Shown: positions 38,501 to 50,800 of the stretch, piece by piece
How positions within the stretch are numbered: the stretch's first letter is position 1
Layout: each line of letters begins with the position of its first letter
Assembly (NCBI GenBank): GCA_002633005.1
Contig: NMRA01000705.1
Location: forward strand, 71,701 to 135,700
Source: Phoronis australis
Lineage: Eukaryota > Phoronida > Phoronidae
Reading direction: 5' to 3'
DNA length: 64,000 nt
Made by a program: the position numbers and the translations under genes
Notes under the pieces: generated by a model
Databases searched by the model: none
Seen by the model: the letters and a program-made list of their open reading frames with translations, nothing else
Told to the model about the DNA's origin: nothing

Positions 38501-41500
38501 GTGGGATTCGAACCCACGAATTGAGTAAAGGAAATGGCCACCTATCCCACAAGAACACACTGCCTTTCATGTTGCCGGCTGGTGCAGATCTATATGGTAG
38601 TCTATGAGCTGCCACGTTAGTCTGAGGATCTATTTCTATCTTGGGTTTGACTTCTCTAGTCATATTTTAAGGATGTCTATCCTGATCTTTCCGTTTTAAG
38701 CCTTTTAATTCAATAGACGACAGTTGTGCACACATTATGTTGGCCACAAGTTGACATTGCTGTTTTTAACAAGTCACAAGCTATTATTAATAATGCTTAG
38801 TATCCACTGGAGTTACGTGCAATGTTTTCTGGTATTAAATTATTATATCTTTTGTATCCTATTTCAGTTGGAAACTATATTATATCTTTTGTATCCTATT
38901 TCAGTTGGAAACTACCCATGATCCTATAGTTGACTTGCTCAAGTGAGTATTAGTTCATCAAAGTTAAAGCTGCTTGAAAGCTGTCTTCTTTCAATGTCAA
39001 TATTTTGCATTAGGCCACACTTTGTTATAATGTGATCTCAATTTTATCCTTACTTAATTAGAGGTGATTTCTGGATTTTGAAAGACCTGATGGTGCTTGA
39101 GACCAGGCTCTGTCACAGTGGGACACTGTATGTTTGAGTATGGTTTCAATTGTCACAGTAAGACATTGTATGTTTTGAGTATGGTTTCAGTTGTCACAGT
39201 TAGGACATTGTATGTTTTGAGCATGGTTTCAATTGTCTCAGTAGGACATTGTATGTTTGAATATGGTTTCAATTGTCAGTCCTTTGTAAGGTCAGAGATA
39301 TTTTTTCTTTGAGTCAGAAACTAGTTGAAACCAAACAACGAGTTGTTTAAGTTAATAGTTATTATGGTCCCACTTCCAAGTATTCACATACTTCATGACA
39401 AAGGACACTATCTGCCATGTAAGTCCTTTTCGAAGTGGCCGTCTCTTAAGTGTTAATAGGAGTAATATTGAAAAATTAAAAAGAGCACACAGATTCAGCA
39501 TGCACGTAACAGGCTCACAACCAGTGTAGCTGTAATGTTTTTCAACTTTACGTTAGGAGAACTAATTCAAGTTCTAAAGTTATCACCTCAAGTTTCCACA
39601 GTAATATACCCTGTTATGTTTTGGATGGAAGTCAGTCTTTTTGTCCTGCTAAATTGTTACCAGCTTCTTTTTATCTTAATCAAGTTGATTTTTTAGTTTC
39701 CAAAAGCATGAGAAGTCTAAATTTAATTTCAAAGTGCCCTGTTACGAGTGTTATTGTCAGTCTATAGTCTATCCCCTCTGCTGTTGGGGAACTGTTTTGT
39801 TTACTTTGCATGTTGTATATATTTCAGTGCGCTCTGTGCTGATGTCATCTCATTTGCTGGAAAAATAACGTGAGTCATCGGTCGTGACTGATTTAATGAT
39901 TGAAAAGATTAATTACTAATTTACTATTAGTATTACTGTTAAATAAATATTAATTAATTCAGCAAATAGCACCATTTCCATTCTGTCTACAGACTTCTAC
40001 AGATATTGTATGGTGCTATCTATAACTGGAAACTAGGAAATTTTCTACAGGTGAAGTCTCCAAATTTAGGGACTCGTAATGCAATATTGCGGTGATAGAC
40101 CATCCTCAGTAGCCAGTACACCTACTTGGGACAGTCAAAATTTTTGAGCACATCAAAGTTAAGATAAACGCATCTCTAATTCACTAAACATAGTTCTACT
40201 AACAGGCCAGATGTAACTACTATGATGTTAATTAATTGCCTACACAAGACGAGCAGATAATTGCTTAATATTCAAATTGGTGATGATGATGTGTTAGTAG
40301 TACCTGGTGTTGTGCATCAAAGCCGTTTTATTGATGTGTTACGTAACAGTGCCTCGCTCAACCAGGAGTGATGTGCTGAAGAGAATTTCCTATAGGAGAG
40401 TCTTACTGGCATTTTGTATTGCCAGAGTTATGGTCACCCTTACCAGTACTGCAGTATGCATTATGGGCAGTGAGACCAATGTTTATTTGGTGTCCTGATT
40501 TCAGTTATGAGTGTTTCTTGAGTCAGACAGACAAGCTGAGTGATCTGAGGATGTATAACCAGCTAGTGCAGCGAGCAGCTAGGATGGGCTTTGATATACA
40601 GAAGGTTGCCTATAGAGGTTATGAGGCCTCCAGTCAGATGCAGGTTTGTATACAGTGTGGGGGTACTTCCACTCATGTGGTCTGCAGTGACTTTCCCACT
40701 AGTCAGGGTGATGGGCTGAACAAAAAAGTGCTTGGGTTTGAGTTCAACAAGAAATCTGTGAGATTGAGTTCAGCAGTTTAAACTTGATGGCAACTCAGTG
40801 CGATTCAAAGCTGCTTAGAGTCAAACAACATGCTTTTGATTTAGACCATTCGCAGATGTGAAATTGGTATCAAACTGTTAGTGGCTTGGACTAGTACTGA
40901 TATCTCGACTTGGGAAGAACTGACTGTTCATTATTACTCGAGACAGCTGACTCACAATGCTATCTATTACACACTCTTTAGACATCATTCCTAGGCAGCC
41001 AACTCGACCTGATAGTGTTAGCTATTATGTGTGGGAGGTCCAGTAGTCCCTGTAACTGACTGTTGTTCAATGCTCAGCACATCAACATGTGCATTTGTTT
41101 GTCATTTCTTTTGTGTGGATGATTCTGGGAATGACCTACTTATTGTCTGGGAATGATGTCAGCAGCAAGGCCTGTACTTGCACACATAGGCCACTGAATT
41201 TTGAGTGACTTGGTGGAAAGTGCTTTCAATCCTGTTCAATGGTGATGTCATAAAAAAATTGTCGTAGACAAGTTTCTGCGAAAGTGACGTTGCATTTGTT
41301 TGGTAAAAATGAACTATAGCTAGTGACTTAAGCATGTATTTCACATTCAAGTTGAACGCTTGCCTTTATTAGCTGCATTTAGTACTTTATGAATTGTTTG
41401 GCAGTAAAAATTGAAAGATACGACTGTGTTGGCTATGGCGGTGCTTATAATCATTGATAAAACAGGCTGCAGGAGGACGCCATAAAACACGGAAGTGACA

Positions 41501-44500
41501 TTGCAGTGAATGTAAAATGTAAAAGCAGAACAGTGGTAATCTATTTTAACTCCTACAGGCCATGCATGATGCATCTACTCGGTCACGCACTCAGCTACGT
41601 CTGGACAGTGAGGTGCAAGAACAACAGCAGAGGCTGACTGACTTCAAACTGCGCAAAGAACAGGCACGCACTGAGAAACGTAAGATACAAAGTCTTCAGT
41701 GGTGAAATGAAGTAAAGTTGTAATGAATTATGGAATCATCCTGGCTTTGAAGGTCCTCTGCAACTACTGCCCCTGGTTTTTGTGTATATTTAGGTGATCC
41801 AGAATCGTAGACATTTCACATGCTTAGGAAGCTTCGCATCGTTAACGTCGTGTCTTATCCAGGTGACTCTCGTCACTTTTACTCATCATATAATGAAGTC
41901 GTTTCACCATGTCTTTGTCAAAGTTGGCAAATTTCTGTTTGTCTTGCTTCATTTCTTGCTTGAAACAAGTTGTGGAGAAAGTATATTGCAATTGGCAGGA
42001 ATGTGAGTCATAGCTCTGAAACTTGATTGGTCAGCTTGATTGAGTCGTACACCTGGTGCAGCTCTGGGGGAACTAAATGGAAAACAGAACTCCACTTTCA
42101 TGCACCTCTCACTGTAAAACTAGTTATTAGTTGACTTTGGGCTGAAGGATATAGTGCCTACTACTAGGATCCAAGCAGTGCTCTATAACACATATCTGAT
42201 GCATTCAAAACATGATGGAACATCTTGAGCATAGAGACACTTCTCCATCTTGGGTGATAAGATTTGAGCATAGGGACAGTTCTCCATCTTGGGTGATAAG
42301 ATTAAGCCTTAGGAGAGCATGAAAACCTCTTTCACTTCATCCATTTTCAAATCATGGTGACTAAGATGTGAGTTTACAGTTATTATGCAGTAATACAATT
42401 TACAGGATTTCATCTACAGTGCTGCCGTCATTTTTCTAATGCATTGTGGGGCAGTTGCTGGTTTATAACCATCTGGTAGCATCAAAGATAAATTGGTGGT
42501 GTAAAAATATGAGGGACTACAACACTTGTCACTTGAACACTTGAGACGGAAAGTACAGCACTACTGCATCATACGTTTTGCTGCAAGTAAGATTATGCTA
42601 ACATGATGCAGAAAGATTGAATGTGAACCACAAAATACATCCCATTAAAACATAGATTAGCAAATCAATGCACGAATGATTCTTAAGGCACATGCAACCC
42701 GATAACCTTGTAGTTAAATCTTTTTAAACACACACTATGAATCAGGTTTCTCGTCCCCAAGTTATCTGTGATGTCATCGAATGCTTACGAGCAGAAAAGA
42801 TCCCACAATGCATTTGAAAAGTGACGGCAACACTGTACCATTTCATCGAATAAGAACAATAGGGTCTCCCTGCCTTGTCTGCACTCAAGTATTGTACTTT
42901 TATAACCCACTTACAAAATCAAGCGTTATGACTATTCTTGAGGCAAATCTTGGCTATGAATTAGGCATTTGTGCCACCAAGATTTAGTTTTCAGAACGTT
43001 TGTGCTATTTTTAGTAGTTCTGGGCTTTTTGTGTTCTTTGGTAGTTTGAATGTTTTTCTTGTGTTGTTACGTTGTCAGTTTGTAGCTTTATGTTACATCA
43101 CATTTTTCTTTGTGTCAGGTCAAGAAATGGAGAAGAGACGTGAGGACCACCGTCATGGAGTGGAAGAACTTGAGCAGAGTCATCGCCTGTATATGGAAGA
43201 GAAGGAACATAGTGAACTATTGACTGTACACAACTGGGAGAGAGAAATGAAGCTAGGTAAGGTATTATTAAAATAGTTGGTGCTTAAACTTAGTTTACTG
43301 TTTGTAGACTGAGGTAAAGGACATGTTTAACTGTTTATAGTAAACAACTGGGAGAGGTGAAACTATGTGCAAGGTGTTGTGTTCTGTGCTGTTTAGAGTA
43401 AACTGAATTTGGGGGTTTTGCTAGTGCCAGGTCTGTCTGATCGCATCCTGTGTTAATTTCAGAGCAAGAAAGGCTCAAGAATGAGGAGAAGGTGATGTTC
43501 TTAGCAAGACTGAAGGAGATGGGTGTTGATATGACCAAGTACTTGTTACAAACACAGCCAAGCCCAGTACACCAGGAGTACAGGCTTGTCACTCAAGTCT
43601 AATGGAGCTTTTGTCAGCAGTGCTGGCTCACTGCTACTGTGTGATCAGGAGTATTCTCTCATTTATTTTTACTTGTGTGATGGAGCTATACACCAAGATT
43701 GCTGAGTCATTGCATACAGTCACTCATTCCTCCAGCACAGTGTACCTTTACACCGGAGTACCAAGTAATTGTATGACCACGTGGCTTCAAGGTGATTGGG
43801 CTCTACATCAGGAGTGCTGATTCATTGCATGGCCTCCAGTATAGTTTGTGTTTACACAAGAGTACTGACTCATTACTATAGTGATGGGTTTTACCCAAAC
43901 AATACTTTCATTATTTGAGTGTATTGGTGCTTGACGATATATGTTTACAGAGTTCACCCTTTCACTAAGCTGCTTTTAGACAGCCCACTGTCATCTCTAT
44001 TGTATCCCAAAGTTATCTGTTAAAGTTTAATAGTGAAAATAGTCTGATTTATTCCCTAAAAATGGAAATGTGATGTTCACCAAGTTTACAGTAAAATGTT
44101 TTTTTTTTGTGATTCGAACACTGATTTATTCTAGTACTTTTCAATACTCAAACTAAGATTTATAATTGCTTGCTAGCCACATGCAACCTGGCAAAATCCC
44201 CTAGTCACTAAATGAGAGATGAGATCTCCAAAACAAGGAGACCTGGGCCCGGTCTCTGATCTTTGTACTCGAAATGAACTCGAAACTATTTTTGGCAATT
44301 TCTCTGCTCCTTTTGTGCTAACTTAAGATAATTGGTTATCAGACTGTGCTCGAATACATTATAGTTTATGCATAGGAGTTTCTAGTTCAAGTTTGCCCTT
44401 GAAGACCCTTATATTCGCTCTACAAACTTGAGTAAAACTCGAAATTTCGAGTTCAAACTCGAACTTATTGCTTTAATATTGGGTTTACAAACTGTGAACT

Positions 44501-46060
44501 AAGGGCAATAAATTATCTACGTAAGTTATTGTGTACTCGAGCATAGAATAATAGACACTTATCTTGAGTTCGCCCAAAAGTAGAGTAGAAAATGCCAAAC
44601 CTAATTTCGAGTTCTGTTTCGAGTAAAGATTGGAGACCGGGCCCTGTATGCCAGGGTGGGGAAGTCCTGGCCCCAACAAGCGATGCATAGTTAGCAATAG
44701 TTGGAAATGAAAAAACTAGATATCCTAAAAACTGACAAACTGGGCAAACGTCCACTGGAACACCAGATAGCTAAGGTGGCCTTTTTTGTAATGAAAGGAC
44801 AATTGAGAGTATCTGACGTGCTCAGTAATGACCTATTCCTGCACAGACTCGGTTCCTTCCTAAGGGAAGAGTAAAAAGAATACAATTCCAGTTCCCATCT
44901 GTTTACTTCTTGTGCGTGGTAACTTGGGATTTTTACAAGGTCGTGAAACAAAATTTCGTGTCTTATTGGCAGATCAAACCCTGTGTATGTAATGCGGATA
45001 CAACTCTTTTTTCTTACATTTATTTATTTAATATTATAAATATGTTTTCTTATAATAAATGTGTTTGTGATGGCTACAGTATTTTGTAAAATTTCTAACT
45101 GATCATTTTTCACTGTTTACAAACAGAGGAGATGCATAGTTACCGGTCACAATTTAGTTCATAACAAGCAAAAGAATATTATACGAGAACATTTTTTCAA
45201 GATTTTAAAATTCTTACAAAACATACCAGAGAATTATCCTTTCCAATCAATGTTCTGAATACAGCACCCATCAAAGCCGTTCAGACAAAACTGCGTTTTG
45301 CCCTGCATGACCTGTTCACCGAATAGTGGTTCGCAACTTCCTTAAAACCAATTTGGTTGGTGACGTAGTAACATTTCTATGGTCTATTTACACTGCGTAG
45401 TAACATTTCTAATCTATTTTCACCATCTTCTAGTCTGTTTACTGTGGCACATTGTTTTAGTTGCTCATATATCCAGTGCGCAGCATTCTTAAAATGACAA
45501 TTAATGGCACATGGTACTGTCATGGTAATTGTATTTTTCTTGGTGCGTGGCAAGATCGCTGAAACACCTGAACATGGCCAGAAAAATAACCAAAATCTTA
45601 CCAGCGTTGATAGCCCTAAATATTCGTGCAAACAGACTCGTAGATTTTAGAAATGATGTCTGCATTTTGTCATCCTTAAGAACGTTGGATGTCATTGTCA
45701 AAACAGGTCCCTACTGAAACAACATTTTTTATTCAAACTTTGCTGATTTCCAGAGTTGTTGGACAAACTTAATGCTATAAGTAATGCTGCCCTTGTATTG
45801 TTTGCTCACTTTGACATTCTTTACTTCCAGTTGAATTCTAGGCTGGGTTGTATTAGCATCCCATAGTATGGAACTGAGACATTGTTGACCTTTTTCATCA
45901 TGTGTGAGAGATATTGTCGATCTTAAATTATCAATGTCAATATACTGACAGATGCTTTAATAAGATATTCTTTCCTTTTGATATTAGGGAAAACACCAGC
46001 CAGGGAGAAGAACGACTTGTAGTAGAGCCTTCCAGCACTTTGGAAAGTGAAAAGCAATAA
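35579..46060 (+). CDS. Uncharacterised vault-repeat/SPFH-like protein with C-terminal coiled coil, 12 coding exons
   Basis: Exons are 35579-35665, 36253-36359, 37128-37298, 37547-37658, 38054-38137, 38905-38942, 39828-39869, 40505-40643, 41559-41679, 43119-43256, 43463-43577 and 45988-46060, giving about 408 residues. Residues 1-150 hold three Gly-Pro motifs (GRLIIGPQRV at 21-30, GP at 65-66, VQGPRIFIPKAEEW at 109-122), resembling major vault protein repeats. Residues 160-260 (TSDENMLTVKLAIFYELTDV, then DLLNALCADVISFAGKIT, then FDIQKVAYRGYEASSQMQ) have the layout of an SPFH/band-7 or vault shoulder domain. Residues 265-380 are a Glu/Arg/Gln-rich coiled coil. No signal or membrane segment is visible. 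Exon 11 can also read on to a stop at 43600-43602 (392 residues). I prefer the spliced end because AATAAA follows the last stop at 46071. Function is unknown; scaffold or shell assembly is an inference from the fold likeness. Confidence 0.8.
38470..38560 (-). repeat. tRNA-like (SINE-type) sequence
   Basis: On the minus strand GTGGG-TTCGAAT-CCCAC is a perfect tRNA T-arm and B-box. A full cloverleaf could not be drawn, so this is more likely a SINE head than a tRNA gene. Confidence 0.35.
38868..38904 (+). repeat. 37-bp tandem duplication of the exon 6 3' splice site
   Basis: The stretch with GTATCCTATTTCAG and the exon start TTGGAAACTA occurs twice, 37 bp apart, at 38868 and 38905. Use of the upstream acceptor would shift the frame. 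Confidence 0.85.
39112..39285 (+). repeat. ~41-bp tandem repeat, four units, in the vault/SPFH-like gene
   Basis: Units share ACATTGTATGTTTGAGTATG and GGTTTCAATTGTC. They lie in the intron before exon 7. Confidence 0.75.
44245..44644. mobile_element. MITE with ~40-bp terminal inverted repeats
   Basis: The left end GGGCCCGGTCTCTGATCTTT and the right end (complement of GGGCCCGGTCTCCAATCTTT) match. The inside is rich in ACTCGAAA motifs. It lies in the last intron of the vault/SPFH-like gene. A partial relative is at 2801-2990. Confidence 0.65.
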
Positions 46061-46070
46061 CTCTGACCAA

Positions 46071-46076
46071 AATAAA
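46071..46076 (+). terminator. Polyadenylation signal AATAAA of the vault/SPFH-like gene
   Basis: AATAAA lies 11 bases after the TAA at 46058-46060. Its position supports the last exon at 45988-46060. Confidence 0.55.
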
Positions 46077-47694
46077 GATAAAATCTATGAGCAACTCTTG
46101 TAATAATCTGGTTTGGCTAAGTTTAGTTCCTTGATGAAACCAATTTTTCGCCCGTTTTTGTTTCTTCCTTCAACTGGCAATTTTCGTGTCAAGGTTGCGA
46201 CTGTCTGCTGTGCATCTGTCTAAGTGTCACTTGACTGCACAGTAAGTAGGGGACAATATATATTAAGTGTGGATAACAAACATCAAGTTGTCAATAATAT
46301 TGAGATGAATACAACCAAATAAACAAGTTTGGGCAATGTAAAGACTGCTTTATCTGCTGGAGAACTTCAATTGTTACATAATCTCAAAAACATCGATTAC
46401 CAATGGCAGCCTGTCATGCAATGGTGATGTCATTCTAGTTATTCAGAGAGTGACCGAGCCAATGTTTGACCACATAGTACGGTTATATACATATAAACCT
46501 TTTAATAGACAATCACATCAGCCAATATCACATTCATTTCACATATTTCATAACAGTTACATATCTTGCAATGAAAAATGAAGTATAAACAATCTGCAGG
46601 CTAACTGCGAGCAGGCAGTTTACAACTTGGATTATCAACACTGACATATGAAAAATAACAACTCTTGACACATGAAAACTAGGACCAACTTGAATAACTT
46701 ATTGGCAAGCACGGACAGTGAGATGGCTCTAGGTTTTAAGAAAGGAAACTAATAAAACTCCATGCAACCCTTACATCAACTTCAACAAAAATTACAAATT
46801 GTTGAAAGCAAGCGTAAAATGCAGTGGAATCCTACTCACAATGCACTATTCCTTCACCAACAGATCATGCATTTGGACAACTGCAGTATTGTCCTTGCAG
46901 GAGTGAGACTCATTATCTCGATCAACATTGTCTTGTTTCAAGTCCAGCCGAGTCTAATCTACCGTACATGTTACAAATAGTAAGATGGCATCACCCGCAA
47001 TTCCCAGTCGTAATGGCTGTGCACAATGGAGAAAGTGTATGCTGTCACAGGCAGATGAATTTCACGATGACTCATAACCATACAAGAAACATGTTTTATT
47101 AGTAATGAGTGACGTTATTGGTGATCGAGGAACAGATGAATTCAAGCGCCTGTTTATGCTGTAAGCAGCATTCACAGAGCAGTTTGACTGACAAAGAATG
47201 ACAGGTCAGTAACCAGTAGGATGGGTCATAACTGATCACAATGAGGAAATGGAATTTTGTACCAAGGCACTTCCTTGCATGAACTGTATTGAAACAGCAT
47301 GTCCGAATGTCGAGGAAATTCTAATTACAGCAGTTTGCATCCAACAGAGAAACAAATTTAACTTCCACATGATACGGCATTGTGAGTCTCCGTACTTCTA
47401 ATCAGCATATAATACATAATTTGCAAAACAGGCAACTTGACAAAAGGCACTCTACGTCCTCATGATTGTCACTACACCAAAGCAGATGTACAGGCCAAAC
47501 TGTTGGTACCTTCAAACTACATGGATTGCGTGCAAACATTTTCCCAATAGATATACAATCTTAAGTTTTGAACATCTACAATCTGAAATAATAATAAATG
47601 TGAAAGGAATGCTGAGAAAATACAGAACAAAAATCAAATCATCTCTAAATAGCTTAATGGTCATCACTAACCATCCTTCAAAGCCATCAAATAC
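46077..47694. other. Tail-to-tail intergenic interval with one MITE
   Basis: Apart from the MITE at 47046-47154 nothing was recognised between the plus-strand polyadenylation signal and the RFWD3 3' end. Confidence 0.4.
47046..47154. mobile_element. 109-bp hAT-type MITE with 8-bp target duplication
   Basis: The element starts CACAGGC and ends GCCTGTT. It is flanked by perfect TATGCTGT repeats at 47038-47045 and 47155-47162. An 8-bp duplication is typical of hAT insertion. Confidence 0.75.
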
Positions 47695-47840
47695 TTTATT
47701 AGAATACAAAATGTAAGACTCTACAAAAGACAAATTATTTAAACACAGCATAAAGCAAACTGTCCTGCTTTTCACCTGCACATCTTAACGACCTTTGACA
47801 TCTACATCAGATTTAACACACATCACCAGATGTGACCCTT

Positions 47841-50800
47841 TTAATTGCTTGCCTGCCACTTGTACATGGACAATTGTTTTTCGGTCAGAGCAGTCAAAAA
47901 GTTGACACTGTTACATTCAAAGGCACACACATCCACTACAGTATCTGCTGATTTGAGGGATTGGTCAAGACGTCCAGAGTTGACATTCCAGATGTGAACC
48001 TGACAAAGACACAATCACATACTGATGGAAACATTGACAATTATCAATTGAAAAACATCAAAATAGCTGCCACCCCCATAACTTTACTTGAGACATTGCT
48101 AAAAATTAACCAATCAGATTGTAAAAATTTTGCTAACGTTCACTCAAAGCATGTCAAACTCAACTTTCAAGTCAAGTGTCAAGTAAAGTATGGTGAGAGG
48201 CCGCGATGACAAAGACCAATATAGACATCCTGAAACAAACCTGGAAATCAAAAGGCAGGATTATTTGCTTATACTACACTGGAACCTGCCACGACTAACG
48301 ACTGATGAACAAGAGTGGTTGTAAGTCTGACCACTGTTGCTTTATCCTATACTCGCAGCAGACTGACCAACGGTTACTGTACGATAAAATCACAGCAATT
48401 TCAGACAAAAATCAATGCTAGAATTGCCCTGTTCCCATTACTCAAAGGCTTTTAACATTATTGTGATTCATCGCAATTTTTCAAAACATTGCCTGACGGC
48501 ATAGCTTGGTACAGAACTAGAGAATACAAATGCACCAAGTTGGTGCTTACATCTTTCATGGAACAATGAGAAACCAAAATTCTTCTCCGCCACATTATGC
48601 CCTAAACCGGTTAGGTTTTAAATAAATGTAAGTCCGATTGGCCAGAGCATAGTTGTAAGTCTGGCCACTAGGTTGCTCTTCACGCCATGAGATGACTGAA
48701 GTAACTTACCGCTTGTGCTGCCTCATCACCAACACAGGCCAAGAGACCACAATGAGAGTGGTTGACTAAACAGCTTCTGCTCATTTTTTGCATGGTGGTG
48801 CCCCCTAAGAACAACCGGTTAGACATGGTGGTAACTGTAGACAAGTCATTCGGATGACTGAACACCAGCTTAAACACCTGTATGGAAAAAGACATGAGAA
48901 AAATAGAATGATGTAATACACTCCATGGTGACATAATATGATGATTCAGCACTCAGACACCAGAAATCTCAACAGCAAACCACTCAATGGTAAAAAACCT
49001 CCAGGCTAGGACAGAAAAGTGACATTTTCCTTCTTAAAGTAAATATTAGGAAAAGTCTAGTTCAGTATTTGTTGGCTGCTGGTAGAAGAAACTAAATTTA
49101 ATAAAGATCCTGTACAGCATTTAGGAGATACACCCATGGGCGCGAAAACAAACAAAACTGCCACTAGGTGGTGCCACAGTAGTCGACGTCATCGGAAAAT
49201 CATCGTCAACTGTCACTTTTCACAATCATCCTTAGAGTGGTTTGGTTGTTAGAGAGGTGGACGCCAAAAAAACAACTCGAAAATAGTAAAAATGGCCACT
49301 AGATGGCGCAAAATCCATCGAAGCAATCCGAAAACGGAAAGATAGTGTCAACTCATTAATAGATGCCTATATACCAAATTTCATGAAAATCGGTTGAAGA
49401 CCTTTGAAGATACAGAGGCACATGTAAAAAACTAAAATTGCCACTAGGGGGCACAGCGTTATTCGGGTCGGTCCGAAACTGGTCGCTCTTTGTCGTGGAC
49501 CCATAGGAGCACACCTGCCAAATTTCAATACGATCCTGCAAGGGGTTTAGGCGATACAGCCACGAACGCCCAGACAGAGATGACGGCAATATGCGACCAC
49601 ATACAAATATGTGGGAGCATAAAAAATGGCCACTAGGTGGTGCAAACTACATCCAATCCATACGAAAACAGGAGGATACCGTCCTCTCACTAACAGCTGC
49701 CCATACACCAAATTTTATGAAAATACGTTGAGGATCTTTGAAGTTACAGAGGTAAACGTAAAAAACTAAAATTGCCACTAGGGGGCACACCAGTAGTCAG
49801 ATCAGTTTGAAAGTCATCGTCATCCATTGCCCAGATCATATAAATACACTAAATTAAGTAAAGATCCTCAAACGGTTTAATAGATACAACCATGAGCGCA
49901 AAAGAAACAAAACTGCCACTAGGAGGCACCACAGTACTCGAACTCGTTGGAAAATCATCGTCAGCCATCCACTTCAAAGTAAAAACATACATGCCAATTT
50001 TCACAATTATCCTGAAAGCGGTTTGGTTGATAGACGAGTGTAAGCCAAAAAACAGGCTTGAAAACAGTAAAAATGGCCACTAGGTGGCGCAAACTAGGTC
50101 GAATCCATTTGAAAACGGATAGCGTCACCTCATTAACAGATGCCAAATTTTATGAAAATACGTTGAGGACCTTTGAGCATACAAAGGTACACGAAAATAA
50201 AATAAAATAAAATTGCGACTAGGTGGCACACCAGTAGTCAGATCCGTCTGAAAGTCATCAACCTCCGTTGTTCACACCATACAAATACACTTATTAAATT
50301 TAGTAAAGATCCTGCGAGCAGTTTAGGAGATACAGCCATAGGGGCAAGAAAAACAAAACTGCTACTAGGAGGCGCCACAGTAGTCGAAGTGGTCGGAAAA
50401 TCATCGTCAGCTGTCCACTTCATAGTAAGAACATAAATTACACGATAATTTTCACAATCATCCTTTGAGCCATTTGGTTGATATAGGGGTGGATGCAAAA
50501 AACAGACTCAAAAACAGTAAAAATGGCCACTAGGTGGTGTAAACCACGTCCAATCCATCCGAAAATGGGAGGATAGCGTCATCTCACTAATAGGTGCATA
50601 TATGCCAAATTTTATGAAAATCCATTCAGGACTTTTGAAGATACAGAGGTAAATGTAAATAACTAACATTGCCACTAGGGGGCACACCGGTAGTCGGATC
50701 TGTCCGAAAGTTCGCTCATGCCGTCTCATCTACGGAAGGAACATATTATGTGCAAAATTTCATGACCATACATCAAGGCATTTTGGAGATAGAGCAGCGG

